This document shows, piece by piece, positions 10,182 through 18,827 of a DNA stretch of 64,000 bases (within the stretch, counting starts at the first letter, position 1; the number at the start of each line of letters is the position of its first letter). The stretch comes from Chlorogloeopsis sp. ULAP01. Lineage in GTDB: Bacteria > Cyanobacteriota > Cyanobacteriia > Cyanobacteriales > Nostocaceae. The position numbers and the translations under genes were made by a program. The DNA lies in assembly GCF_030381805.1 (NCBI RefSeq), contig NZ_JAUDRH010000017.1, positions 171,202-235,201 of the forward strand, written 5' to 3'. The notes beneath the pieces were generated by a model. It was not told the DNA's origin. It ran no database searches and saw nothing but the letters and a program-made list of their open reading frames with translations.

Positions 10182-11455
10182 ATCGGATTGTCAGCAGCCA
10201 TATTTTGTGAGGTTTTAGGCATTACCTGCTTTAACAACCCAGTTACTTGCAGTTTGGAGAGCAATCGGAGAATCGCTGCTCGCTGTTGTGTAAATAGAGG
10301 TGCATGTAGTGGCACGGCACTAATCAGAGAATGCAATTTCGCTACTTGTTGTGAAGCAGACACCAAAGGTTTTTCAATTAGCGAGATCGGCTGGGAATCT
10401 GGCAACAGACCCACCCACAATGAAAGTACTTCTGCAACACTTGTTTGATTAATAGAGGGTTGCAACACTGCTTGCTTCCATAAAAAACGAATGATTTGAT
10501 TGGTATGTCCCATCAGTGTATCAACGCTACCTAACTGATTCATCACCAGCACAATTCTAGCTTCGGCAGGTGTTAGGGTCATACCAATATTATTAAAGCG
10601 GTGCTGCAACCAAAAACACTGCTCTGCTTCTTGAAACAACTGCGTAGGTGCTAGCTTCCAAAAATCCCAGTTTAGCCTTAGCAAAAACCAATGTTCCGGC
10701 GACAATTGTCGGAATTGTTGCTGTTTGGCATAATATTCAAAGCGCACAGCCATCTGCTTAGTGCTTTGAACTCTTTGCCAGTAAGAAGTAGAACGACTGG
10801 TTTGTTTATCAGACCAATGGTTGTAACAGACAGTTGCTCCTGGCACATAAAGAAACCGCAACCCCAAAATTGCTGCTAAAGTAAAGTACTCCAAGTCGGT
10901 GTTCACCTGCCTTTGAGGATGCCATGCTTGCTCTTGATTTAAGCATTGAGCAGCACTTCGACGTAACAAGTAAGCATGAGGCGGGTGCCAGTAGTGGAGC
11001 AAAAAATACCGTAATGGATCGTCTAGCTGCTGGGAATTAAATAGTAATCTATGTTGACACTGCTCGTTCTGATAAAAACACCACTCCCAGTCTCCGTAGG
11101 CAATGTCGAACTGGCGGTCTTGTTCCAGTGCAGCTAAGAGTAAGGCAATTTTATTGGGTGTAAGCTCATCATCAGCATCCAACCATTGAATGTAGTCTCC
11201 TTGGGATTGCAAAAGCCCACAGTTGCGAGCATAGTTTACTCCCTGTTGCTTTTCTTGCAATACACGCACTTGATTAGAAGTTGTTGATGCCAAACTATAA
11301 GCAATTTCTAAAGATCCATCAGTGGAGTTGTTATCCACCACAATTATCTCTAGATCGGGATATGTCTGCCGCAAGCAGCTTTGCAAACAAGCCTCAAGTC
11401 TTGCAGCAGCGTTATAACAGGGAATAATAATCGAAACTAGGGGTGTTTTTGACAT
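10178..11455 (-). CDS. Family 2 glycosyltransferase, larger form
   Basis: A 425-residue GT2 protein read from the ATG at 11455 (MSKTPLVSIIIPCYNAAARL); a TTG eight codons upstream is also in frame but is less likely because the GT2 fold begins right after the ATG. Motifs: VVDNNSTDGS (nucleotide binding), WLDADDELT (DxD), and a C-terminal 200-residue helical extension with no recognised domain. It runs convergent to the smaller GT2 gene, so the two are not one operon. Substrate unknown. Confidence 0.85.
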   Translation of the reverse strand: MSKTPLVSIIIPCYNAAARLEACLQSCLRQTYPDLEIIVVDNNSTDGSLEIAYSLASTTSNQVRVLQEKQQGVNYARNCGLLQSQGDYIQWLDADDELTPNKIALLLAALEQDRQFDIAYGDWEWCFYQNEQCQHRLLFNSQQLDDPLRYFLLHYWHPPHAYLLRRSAAQCLNQEQAWHPQRQVNTDLEYFTLAAILGLRFLYVPGATVCYNHWSDKQTSRSTSYWQRVQSTKQMAVRFEYYAKQQQFRQLSPEHWFLLRLNWDFWKLAPTQLFQEAEQCFWLQHRFNNIGMTLTPAEARIVLVMNQLGSVDTLMGHTNQIIRFLWKQAVLQPSINQTSVAEVLSLWVGLLPDSQPISLIEKPLVSASQQVAKLHSLISAVPLHAPLFTQQRAAILRLLSKLQVTGLLKQVMPKTSQNMAADNPI

Positions 11456-11495
11456 GCAACTGACAACTACCTCAGTCAAAACAAGCGATCATGCC

Positions 11496-11534
11496 TAGCT
11501 TGACAAGAATGCGGCTCGCATTCTTGTCAAGCTA
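11496..11534. terminator. Perfect 18-bp inverted repeat hairpin
   Basis: A perfect 18-bp stem (TAGCTTGACAAGAATGCG and its complement) with a 3-nt loop GCT, in the region between the minus-strand glycosyltransferase and the secretion operon. No T tract follows, so it is a strong hairpin of unknown role rather than a textbook terminator. The rest of the 357-bp gap (11480-11836) shows only AT-rich promoter-like sequence in front of the PPIase gene. Confidence 0.6.
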
Positions 11535-11836
11535 ATTACAAATATTGTATAGAGGTAAATACACAAAGTCTTGAAGTAGCAATCTTGCAACTGTGCCTGC
11601 AATTAGTATTTTTACACTTCATGTGGTTCAGTTTGTTGCCAAATTGCGTATGTTCATAGTTGCCAGATTTACAATCTGTCAGCCATAATTCGATTCAGTA
11701 AGCTTTAAGTAAACTTGACAAACCTTTCCCCTTCTCTCCCTCAACCTAAATTAACACGTGAGATGTGTAAAAGCTTATATATCTGTTTTCTGCAAAAATT
11801 TCTACCTAAGCTGCTTCTAAAGCTTGAAATATTACC

Positions 11837-12616
11837 ATGACTCCAGTTCTCCAATTTGGCAACCAGACAATCACTGCCGCAGAAGCATTAAAGCTGCTGG
11901 CTGGTTATCAAATGCTTCCGCAATTATGCCGTTTCCTGATTATTGATCAAGCGATAACTTCGTTAAGCTCCGCTAACGCACCTATACTTCTGCTGTCAGA
12001 AGAGAAAACTAGCGCCATAGAGCAGTACTACGAGAATAATCAATTAACAACACCAGCACAAAGGGAAGCTTGGTTGAAGCATTATGGCATGAGTGGTGAA
12101 CAATTGGAGTCATTGGCTACACGAGAACTGAGGATTGAAAAATTTAAGCAAGCCATTTGGGGGTCAAAGGTTGAATCCTACTTTCTGCAATACAAGCCCC
12201 AACTCGATAAAGTTGTCTACTCCCTATTACGTACATCTGACGCAGAAGCAGCCCAAGAACTTTACTTTCGGATTAAAGCAGGAGAACAGACTTTTGCTGA
12301 ATGTGCAAGCCTTTACTCGCAAGGACAAGAAGCGCAAACAGGAGGACTAGTTGGCCCAGTTGGTCTTTCTCAACCTCACCCAGCAATTGCACAAAAACTT
12401 GCCATTTCTCAACCAGGACAGTTGTGGCCGCCAATGCAATTGGAAAACTGGGTGGTAATTATACGACTGGAAAAGTTAATTCCAGCCCAGTTAGATGATG
12501 CTACACGCATTACACTGCTCAATCATTTGTTTGAAACTTGGCTAACTGAAGAATTAAACAATACACAAATTTCTCTAACAACTGACGCACCTACCCCAAG
12601 CTTAGTAACGCAATGA
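11837..12616 (+). CDS. Parvulin-type peptidylprolyl isomerase of a secretion operon
   Basis: A 259-residue protein with an N-terminal helical SurA/PrsA-like chaperone segment (about 1-115) and a PpiC/parvulin domain (about 120-225) seen in VVYSLLRTSDAEAAQEL, FAECASLYSQG and TGGLVGPVG. No signal peptide, so it appears cytoplasmic. Its stop overlaps the next start by 4 bases (ATGA), so it is translationally coupled to the ABC exporter. In cyanobacteria such PPIases often sit directly upstream of C39-type ABC exporters and HlyD proteins; a role in keeping the exported polypeptide unfolded is inferred. Confidence 0.85.
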   Translation: MTPVLQFGNQTITAAEALKLLAGYQMLPQLCRFLIIDQAITSLSSANAPILLLSEEKTSAIEQYYENNQLTTPAQREAWLKHYGMSGEQLESLATRELRIEKFKQAIWGSKVESYFLQYKPQLDKVVYSLLRTSDAEAAQELYFRIKAGEQTFAECASLYSQGQEAQTGGLVGPVGLSQPHPAIAQKLAISQPGQLWPPMQLENWVVIIRLEKLIPAQLDDATRITLLNHLFETWLTEELNNTQISLTTDAPTPSLVTQ

Positions 12617-13125
12617 CCTCCAACACCAGCACCTTTGAGGAATTCTTAGCTAGCATCTCCCCCTTTGACAGGCTTGAGGGCGGTGTGATTGAGCGCATGG
12701 CTGCAAAACTAGAACCATTGCGCTACCGGATGGGACAAGCCATTTTGGTGAAAGAAACCCTACCTGCAAGAATTGCCATCCTCCACACCGGACAAGCACG
12801 TTTGTTGGGTTACGCACCAGGTGCTGCTGCTCCAGAAACGCTGCAACTACTAAAACCAGGAGAAATCTTAGGTTGGACAAGCTTAGTGCGTGGCGTTGCT
12901 TGCGAAACAGCGATCGCTTGTGATGAAACTCTTTGCCTCACCCTGAAAGCGACGGATTTTTTAGCACTGCTGGAGGAAGATGAGGAGGTGAGGAGGTGGG
13001 GAGATAGGGAGAAAGAGTTGCTTCGCGACAATGCACAGGTGGGGAGATTGAGAAGTGGGGAGAATAATTTCACCCCATCCCCTCACCATCATTCGCTGTC
13101 TATTTCCGCAACCACTGTAGCCTAA
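12613..13125 (+). CDS. Cyclic-nucleotide-binding-like N-terminal module of split ABC exporter
   Basis: A 170-residue frame whose first 120 residues are a Crp/cNMP-binding-like beta barrel (FDRLEGGVIERMAAKLEPL, ILHTGQARLLGY, LKPGEILGWTSL). In the HetC-like family this domain is the N-terminus of a single ~1000-residue ABC exporter. Here the frame runs into a purine-rich insert (about 12960-13085: gaggaggtgaggaggtgggg) and stops at 13125. The expected continuation (YFRNHCSLIEIYDLL) is read in another frame from 13101 onward, directly before the downstream exporter frame. So this is either a real gene split into two polypeptides or a frameshifted gene; the two frames overlap between 13068 and 13125, where a shift would restore one protein. 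Confidence 0.7.
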   Translation: MTSNTSTFEEFLASISPFDRLEGGVIERMAAKLEPLRYRMGQAILVKETLPARIAILHTGQARLLGYAPGAAAPETLQLLKPGEILGWTSLVRGVACETAIACDETLCLTLKATDFLALLEEDEEVRRWGDREKELLRDNAQVGRLRSGENNFTPSPHHHSLSISATTVA

Positions 13126-13139
13126 TTGAAATCTACGAC

Positions 13140-15824
13140 TTGTTGGGAGCAGAACTACAACGCCGGGGAAAGGCTTGCGATGATTTATTAGAAAAAGCGA
13201 TCACTTCTAGCAAATCAGCGACTATCCTCAACCTACCTTCAGGGCAAACACCGCTCCAACAGTTAGACCCGAATTTACTGTGGTTAGTTAGCAGCAATGG
13301 TTCTAATTATGCTGTGGGCGATCGCATTTCATTGGAGGAGAGAGGGAGTGAGGGAACCAGGGAGGGAGGGAAAAGTTTCTCTCACTCTTCTTCCCTAACT
13401 CCTCATAACGATAATCAAGGGTCACAAACTTACATTAAAGTAGAAAGTTCAAGGGGAGTACGCCTAGTAGGTTTTACTGACCCCACTTTCTCACTTTCTC
13501 ACTCCCTCTCTCCCTCACTCCCTCCTTCTTCCATTTGGGACAGCGCACCCTACGCTCCAGAACACCCAGAAGAAGCTCTAGACCCCGCTCAACTCCAAAG
13601 AGTAAAATATCCCTACGTTCACGGTAGAGGGCCAGTTGATAGTACCCTTGCTTGTTTTCAAATGCTTTCCCAACATTTAGGAATGCCGTGGAAACGAGAT
13701 GTACTGCGTCGTGCCTTAGTCAACAACTATCAACGCACTGGCAAAATATCAATTGAACTTTGCGGTGGCATAGCTGAACTCCTGGGACTGAAATCTCAAC
13801 TCGTTAACATTCCCGCAGTCGCCATCTCTAAACTCCCCACACCCGTACTGCTGCCTTGGCTTGAGGGTTTTGCTATTCTTTACAAAGCATCAGAAAAAGA
13901 ATTGGTACTTGCCATCCCCGAACAGGGCATTACCCATAAAAAGCCAGCAGATTTTGTTGAAGCTTGGGGTGAATCAGGTCAAGTACTGCTACTGCAACCA
14001 ACTAAAGAAACTCCAAAACGTCGCTTTGATTTAAGTTGGTTTATTCCTGCTATTAAAAAGCATCGCACAGCCTTAATTGAAGTCTTCATCGCTTCATTAT
14101 TTGTACAGCTATTAGGACTTGCTAATCCCTTAATTACCCAGGTAATTATCGATAAAGTTATTATTCAAAATGGCATCAATACCCTTCATGTTCTGGGTTT
14201 TCTGTTAATTGCAATAGCTGTTGTAGAAGGTGTGATTACTTGGCTGCGTACCAACTTATTTGTTGATACCACTAACCGTATTGACTTAAGTTTGGGTGCA
14301 GAAGTTATCGACCACTTACTAAGATTACCACTACGTTATTTTGAAAAACGTCCTGTAGGAGAAATATCCAGCCGCATCAACGAACTGGAGAATATTCGTT
14401 CTTTCCTTACAGGTACTGCCCTTACTGTTGTCCTGGACGCCATATTCTCTGTCATCTACATCGCGGTAATGATTTGGTATAGCTGGTTGCTGACTATCGT
14501 GGCACTAGCAACTGTACCACTATTTGCCTTATTAACTTTTATATTCGCTCCTATTATCCGTCAACAAACTAGAACCAAAGCCGAAAGAAATGCCGAAACT
14601 CAATCATATTTAGTAGAAGTTGTCTCTGGTATCCAAACCGTTAAAGCCCAAAATATCGAACTTAATTCCAGATGGCAATGGCAAACACGCTACGCACGTT
14701 ACATTAGCGCCAGCTTTCAAAATGTCCTCACTTCCAATACCGTCAGTTCCTTTAGCAATTTTCTCAACAAACTCTCCAGTTTGCTATTGTTATGGGTTGG
14801 CGCATATTTGGTACTACAAAAGCAACTGACCTTAGGAGAATTAATTGCTTTCCGTATCATTGCAGGTTATGTTACCAGTCCTCTATTGAGGTTAATTCAA
14901 CTGTGGCAGAATTTCCAAGAAACAGCACTTTCATTAGAAAGATTAGCCGATATTCTCGATACTCCACAGGAAACCGAACTAGGAGGGGGGGAGTGGGAGA
15001 GTGGGAGAGTGGGAGAAAGAAAGAAATTCCCCCCCTCACCCCCTCGCCCCCTCTCCCCCTCTTCCCAAATCCCTATGCCTGCAATTGAGGGGCAGCTTAA
15101 GTATGAAAACGTTACCTTCAGCTTCGGCAAGAGTCCTAACCCACAACTTAACAACATTTGTCTTGACATTCCTAGTGGTGCATTTGTGGGAGTAGTTGGA
15201 CAAAGCGGTGCTGGCAAAAGTACCCTGACAAAATTAATACCGCGTTTGTACGAGTTAGACTCTGGTCGCATCCTCATTGATGGCTATGATATCAGCAAAG
15301 TCGAACTCTACTCCTTGCGGCAACAAATTGGCATGGTGCTGCAAGATACTCTCCTGTTTGATACCACAGTGCAAGAAAATATTGCCCTGACAATGCCTGA
15401 TGCGACGCCAGAAGAAATTGTCGAAGCAGCCAAAATTGCTTGCGCCCACGATTTTATTATGAACCTACCGAATGGTTATGAAACTCGTGTTGGTGAAAGA
15501 GGTGCTGCTTTATCTGGGGGACAAAGACAAAGGATAGCGATCGCTCGTACTGTGCTGCAAAATCCACTATTGCTCATACTAGATGAGGCTACCAGTGCTT
15601 TGGATTATGCCACCGAACGCTCCTGTTGTTTAAATTTAGCAGCTGCATTTAAAGGAAGAACAGTACTTTTTATTACCCATAGATTAGCAACTATCCGTAA
15701 TGCCGATATTATTTTGATGATGAATCAAGGACAAGTAGCAGAACAGGGGACTCATGCTGAATTAATAGCAATGAAAGGATTGTACTATTGCCTTTATCAA
15801 CAACAGGAAGCTGCTGCTGCATAG
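13140..15824 (+). CDS. C39-like peptidase-domain ABC exporter (HlyB/HetC type)
   Basis: At least 894 residues; the frame is open from 13068 and 13140 is only its first TTG, so the true N-terminus is uncertain and may be the upstream cNMP module. A C39-like domain lies at about 155-270, but the catalytic Cys position is Ser (GPVDSTLACFQML), so it probably binds rather than cleaves substrate, as in HlyB. Six membrane helices (about 310-590) are followed by the ATPase: Walker A GQSGAGKST, signature LSGGQRQRIAIA, Walker B LLILDEATSAL, H-loop FITHRLATI. Three low-complexity inserts interrupt linkers (about 13335-13400, 13485-13535, 14980-15075). It forms a type I secretion system with the HlyD protein 134 bp downstream. 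Confidence 0.88.
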   Translation: MLGAELQRRGKACDDLLEKAITSSKSATILNLPSGQTPLQQLDPNLLWLVSSNGSNYAVGDRISLEERGSEGTREGGKSFSHSSSLTPHNDNQGSQTYIKVESSRGVRLVGFTDPTFSLSHSLSPSLPPSSIWDSAPYAPEHPEEALDPAQLQRVKYPYVHGRGPVDSTLACFQMLSQHLGMPWKRDVLRRALVNNYQRTGKISIELCGGIAELLGLKSQLVNIPAVAISKLPTPVLLPWLEGFAILYKASEKELVLAIPEQGITHKKPADFVEAWGESGQVLLLQPTKETPKRRFDLSWFIPAIKKHRTALIEVFIASLFVQLLGLANPLITQVIIDKVIIQNGINTLHVLGFLLIAIAVVEGVITWLRTNLFVDTTNRIDLSLGAEVIDHLLRLPLRYFEKRPVGEISSRINELENIRSFLTGTALTVVLDAIFSVIYIAVMIWYSWLLTIVALATVPLFALLTFIFAPIIRQQTRTKAERNAETQSYLVEVVSGIQTVKAQNIELNSRWQWQTRYARYISASFQNVLTSNTVSSFSNFLNKLSSLLLLWVGAYLVLQKQLTLGELIAFRIIAGYVTSPLLRLIQLWQNFQETALSLERLADILDTPQETELGGGEWESGRVGERKKFPPSPPRPLSPSSQIPMPAIEGQLKYENVTFSFGKSPNPQLNNICLDIPSGAFVGVVGQSGAGKSTLTKLIPRLYELDSGRILIDGYDISKVELYSLRQQIGMVLQDTLLFDTTVQENIALTMPDATPEEIVEAAKIACAHDFIMNLPNGYETRVGERGAALSGGQRQRIAIARTVLQNPLLLILDEATSALDYATERSCCLNLAAAFKGRTVLFITHRLATIRNADIILMMNQGQVAEQGTHAELIAMKGLYYCLYQQQEAAAA

Positions 15825-15958
15825 ATGGTGGCTATTGATAAAAATTCAATGAATTTCCTATTTAAATATCTAAATTAATTTCCGCAGTTAATCCTGAACT
15901 AATACTTATCTTACTAACAACTAACTACTTAAAATTTTCAACCTAATCAAAATTATTT

Positions 15959-17659
15959 ATGAATACTAATAATGGAAATGGCACAAATGGAAATGGGAAA
16001 TATTCAAGTCATAGTAGCAATGAAAATGGTCATACTCATTCATCAATACCAGAAGCAGGTTCTATCCAACAATTAGAACAAATAGCATCCCAAACTCCTC
16101 AAACTTCTGACATCCAACCAAAACCACCTTCAAATACACCGCGTTATGTTCCTAAGTTTGACCAACCAGTAATATTGAAACAACCTCGTACTTGGTCAAG
16201 AGCAATTTTATGGGGATTAATGCTTTCGACAGCAGGGGCAATTATTTGGGCAAACATAGCCACTATTGAAGAAGCAGTATCAGCTACAGGTAAATTGGAA
16301 GCATCGGGTGCAACCAAAGAAGTACAAGCACCTGTCGGTGGAGTCGTCAAAGAAATTTTTGTTGAAGATGGTAAGCAAGTCAAACAAGGGCAACGTCTTG
16401 TAAGTCTTGACTCCACTACTGCATTAGCTCAGTTAGATTCGTTACAAAAAATACGCTCTTCCTTGATGCAAGAAAATCGGTTTTATCAAACACAATTAAC
16501 AGAAGGAATGAGAGAGGGAAGGAGCAACAGAGGGAGAGAAAATACCCTCGCTCCCACCCTGCGGGAAGCCGCGACCGCGTCTACACTCCCTCACTCTCTC
16601 ACTCTTTCAGTCCCCAAAGAGATGCTTGATTTGACTAAAAGTCGAGCCGCATTGGTTGCAGAAAACCAAGTGTATCGCACCCAATTAGATGATAATTTAT
16701 CTAAAGTTCGCCTCACACTAGAACAAAAAGAACGCTTTTTATCCAATCAAATCGAATTAAATGCCCGTGTCGCTGCTGCCGGGTTGGAAATTGACCAATC
16801 AAAACGCCAACTCCAACAAGCTGAAATTAAACTGGCTACAACTAAAGAGACCTTGGCAATGAATCAAGGGATTTTGGATAACGTTACCCCACTCATGCAA
16901 TCTGGAGCGATTTCTAAAATTCAGTACCTCAAACAAGAACAAGAAGTCCGCAATGCACTATCAGAAATTGACCAACTGATTCAAGAAAAGGCACGTTTGC
17001 AATCAGCCATAGCACAAGGAGTAGCGAAATTACAAAACACTGTTGCTCTTTCTCGTAGAGATTGGCTCAATCAAATTGCAGAAAACAATAAACGTATAGC
17101 AGAAATTGACTCTCAACTGACGAAAGCCATAGTAGAAAATAATAAACGCATCGCTGAGATTGACAGCCAACTGGCCCAAACAAGGCTGAATCTGAAGTAT
17201 CAGGAAATTGTAGCACCAGTTGCAGGTACAATTTTTGAACTCAAGGCACATACTCCAGGATTTGTAGTTACAGTCAGCGAACCAATTCTTAAGGTTGTAC
17301 CTACTGATGTGCTGATTGCCAAAGTGTTTATCACTAACAAAGATATTGGTTTTGTGAAAGAGGGAATGACGGTAGATGTAAGGATTGATTCGTTTCCTAA
17401 GAGCGAGTTTGGGGATATCAAAGGTAAGTTAGTGTGGATTGGCTCTGATGCCTTGCCACCGGATCAGATTTATCCGTTTTACAGATTCCCTGCCAAAGTG
17501 CAGTTGGAACAGCAGTCGCTTTTGGTGAATGGACGCAAGATACCGTTGCAATCGGGGATGTCCATAGGTGCCAATATTAAGCTCAGGGAGCGCACGGTGA
17601 TGTCGATTTTCACTGATATGTTTAGCTCTTCTGTGGAGAGCTTGAAAACTGTGCGTTAA
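15959..17659 (+). CDS. HlyD-family periplasmic adaptor of type I secretion
   Basis: A 566-residue membrane fusion protein: an Asn/Gly-rich cytoplasmic tail, one membrane helix near residues 80-100 (AILWGLMLSTAGAIIWANI), a biotinyl-lipoyl-like half (APVGGVVKEIFVEDGKQVK), a long coiled coil (about 160-410), the second lipoyl half (EIVAPVAGTIFEL) and a beta-barrel region. It bridges the inner-membrane ABC exporter and a TolC-like pore. A low-complexity insert (16500-16615; gagagaggga... and ctccctcactctctcac) encodes an extra segment within the first helix of the coiled coil, and the coiled coil carries a short tandem duplication (NNKRIAEIDSQL twice). Confidence 0.9.
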   Translation: MNTNNGNGTNGNGKYSSHSSNENGHTHSSIPEAGSIQQLEQIASQTPQTSDIQPKPPSNTPRYVPKFDQPVILKQPRTWSRAILWGLMLSTAGAIIWANIATIEEAVSATGKLEASGATKEVQAPVGGVVKEIFVEDGKQVKQGQRLVSLDSTTALAQLDSLQKIRSSLMQENRFYQTQLTEGMREGRSNRGRENTLAPTLREAATASTLPHSLTLSVPKEMLDLTKSRAALVAENQVYRTQLDDNLSKVRLTLEQKERFLSNQIELNARVAAAGLEIDQSKRQLQQAEIKLATTKETLAMNQGILDNVTPLMQSGAISKIQYLKQEQEVRNALSEIDQLIQEKARLQSAIAQGVAKLQNTVALSRRDWLNQIAENNKRIAEIDSQLTKAIVENNKRIAEIDSQLAQTRLNLKYQEIVAPVAGTIFELKAHTPGFVVTVSEPILKVVPTDVLIAKVFITNKDIGFVKEGMTVDVRIDSFPKSEFGDIKGKLVWIGSDALPPDQIYPFYRFPAKVQLEQQSLLVNGRKIPLQSGMSIGANIKLRERTVMSIFTDMFSSSVESLKTVR

Positions 17660-18046
17660 GGCTTTTTATCAAGAGCGCCGTAAAACCCCATCCTCAGCGA
17701 ACGGAGAAAGAGCGAAGCGAATTTTGGAGTAAGCAGGGTGCAAGGTTTAGGGTGGGGAGGAAGTCAAAGATGCACACGCTTGGAAATTAAGTATGCCCAT
17801 CCAAAGAAGATTTATGCTTGAGCGGTTTTCTTTTCTCGCCAGTAAACAAGTGGTAATTAGCATCATTGAGTGGAGAACTGGACGACGGTTGTTGGGGGAT
17901 TATACGTACCCTTGGCTCCGTCTACCTTCTTAAACTCGGCACAGAAAATTTTGTTCCGCACTACAGAAGCGATCGCACAAGTTTCTCAGGACGGGCGGTC
18001 GTCTTTTGTTTTATTAACTCCATTGTCTAGTAACATCAGACAATTA
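17660..18046. other. 387-bp gap with no supported gene
   Basis: The stretch after the HlyD gene begins with an imperfect GC-rich repeat (about 17680-17765) that looks like a degraded interspersed element; the remainder has one HIP1-like site and no reading frame that resembles a protein. Confidence 0.4.
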
Positions 18047-18364
18047 TCAAGAGGGAATAGACACAATTGTTACTGCTGTACTAAGAAATTCTTCAATACT
18101 GCTGTCTAAGGCTTTGAGCAAGACAGAGATTTTCGGAAAAGATACCGTAGCGGCTGAATTTTCGTACCTTTCAGGTTCTTCAAGCATATGAATGTATTGA
18201 TGAGATATCCGTTCCCCAAGCTGGGCGGTTTTTTCAGAAATAGAACGGACAGAATTAGCTCCTCGCAAAGCTTTTAGCCGTTCACCTAGTTCTTGATCCC
18301 AGTAAATAGACGCAACGTATTTTGTATCCAACATAATGATTTTTTGTCTACCAGTAATTGCCAT
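18047..18364 (-). CDS. XRE-type helix-turn-helix protein
   Basis: A 105-residue protein with a Cro/CI-like helix-turn-helix in the segment LGERLKALRGANSVRSISEK to SHQYIHMLEE, typical of small XRE regulators. A second in-frame ATG at residue 11 could be the start. No partner toxin or operon neighbour is evident: the next gene on this strand is a pseudogene. Function as a DNA-binding regulator is inferred from the fold only. Confidence 0.6.
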   Translation of the reverse strand: MAITGRQKIIMLDTKYVASIYWDQELGERLKALRGANSVRSISEKTAQLGERISHQYIHMLEEPERYENSAATVSFPKISVLLKALDSSIEEFLSTAVTIVSIPS

Positions 18365-18419
18365 AATTTAACAGATTTTATATTCTATAGTTACTAGACA
18401 ACAAAAGCGATCGCCTCTA

Positions 18420-18818
18420 CTAATCTTGAAAGAAGCGATCGCTAAAAATGGTTCCACCTGGTTGGGTAATCCCATAATACTTACCGTGGATGATGAAATG
18501 GTGCAGTTAAGCTCATCCCCCGACTGAAGTCTGGGGGATGAAAGCGGGCCGAAGTGAATTGGGAATTGGGCATTGGCCAATGCATGAATGCCCCTTGCCC
18601 CAAGACGACGGACGACGATTCTGAGCGCCCCTTAAAGGAACGGGCTTCCCCGTCGTCTTTTGGTGAATATCTTCCCACCCCATTGCTAGCTGGATCGTGT
18701 AATGTAAATCTTCTATTGTGCTGTCGCTACTAACTTTTACCCGTCGCCAAATCATTGGGCTAATGCCCAACAGCACTACCTTTAACTGATATATGACTCT
18801 TTCAGCCGGATCAATCAT
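18420..18818 (-). pseudogene. pRiA4b ORF-3-like protein, broken by a mobile repeat
   Basis: The N-terminal 52 codons (IYQLKVVLLGISPMIWRRV ... AMGWEDIH) match the plasmid pRiA4b ORF-3-like family. They are interrupted at 18662 by a 156-bp palindromic element. Beyond it the same protein resumes in the sequence read down from 18506 (LHHFIIHGKYYGITQPGG), then ends at a TAG at 18420-18422 after only about 80 native residues, well short of the usual ~180. Removing the element rejoins DIH-LHHF exactly. Confidence 0.75.
18507..18662 (-). mobile_element. 156-bp palindromic mobile repeat, copy 1
   Basis: Nearly identical to the element at 60354-60507 in opposite orientation. It contains nested palindromes (GGCATTGGCCAATGCC; a stem around CGTCGTC), and its right end has a hairpin (CCCCAGACTTCAGTCGGGGG) like those at the ends of IS200/IS605 elements. 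It lies directly 3' of TCAC and leaves no target-site duplication, both features of IS200/IS605-type single-strand transposition. It has no coding capacity, so it is a non-autonomous (PATE/MITE-like) element. Confidence 0.75.
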
Positions 18819-18827
18819 TGAGTCATC

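Noticed and set aside
17870..18109. Open frame of 79 codons upstream of the XRE gene
   Set aside because: It overlaps the XRE gene on the other strand, has no domain and no ribosome-binding site.
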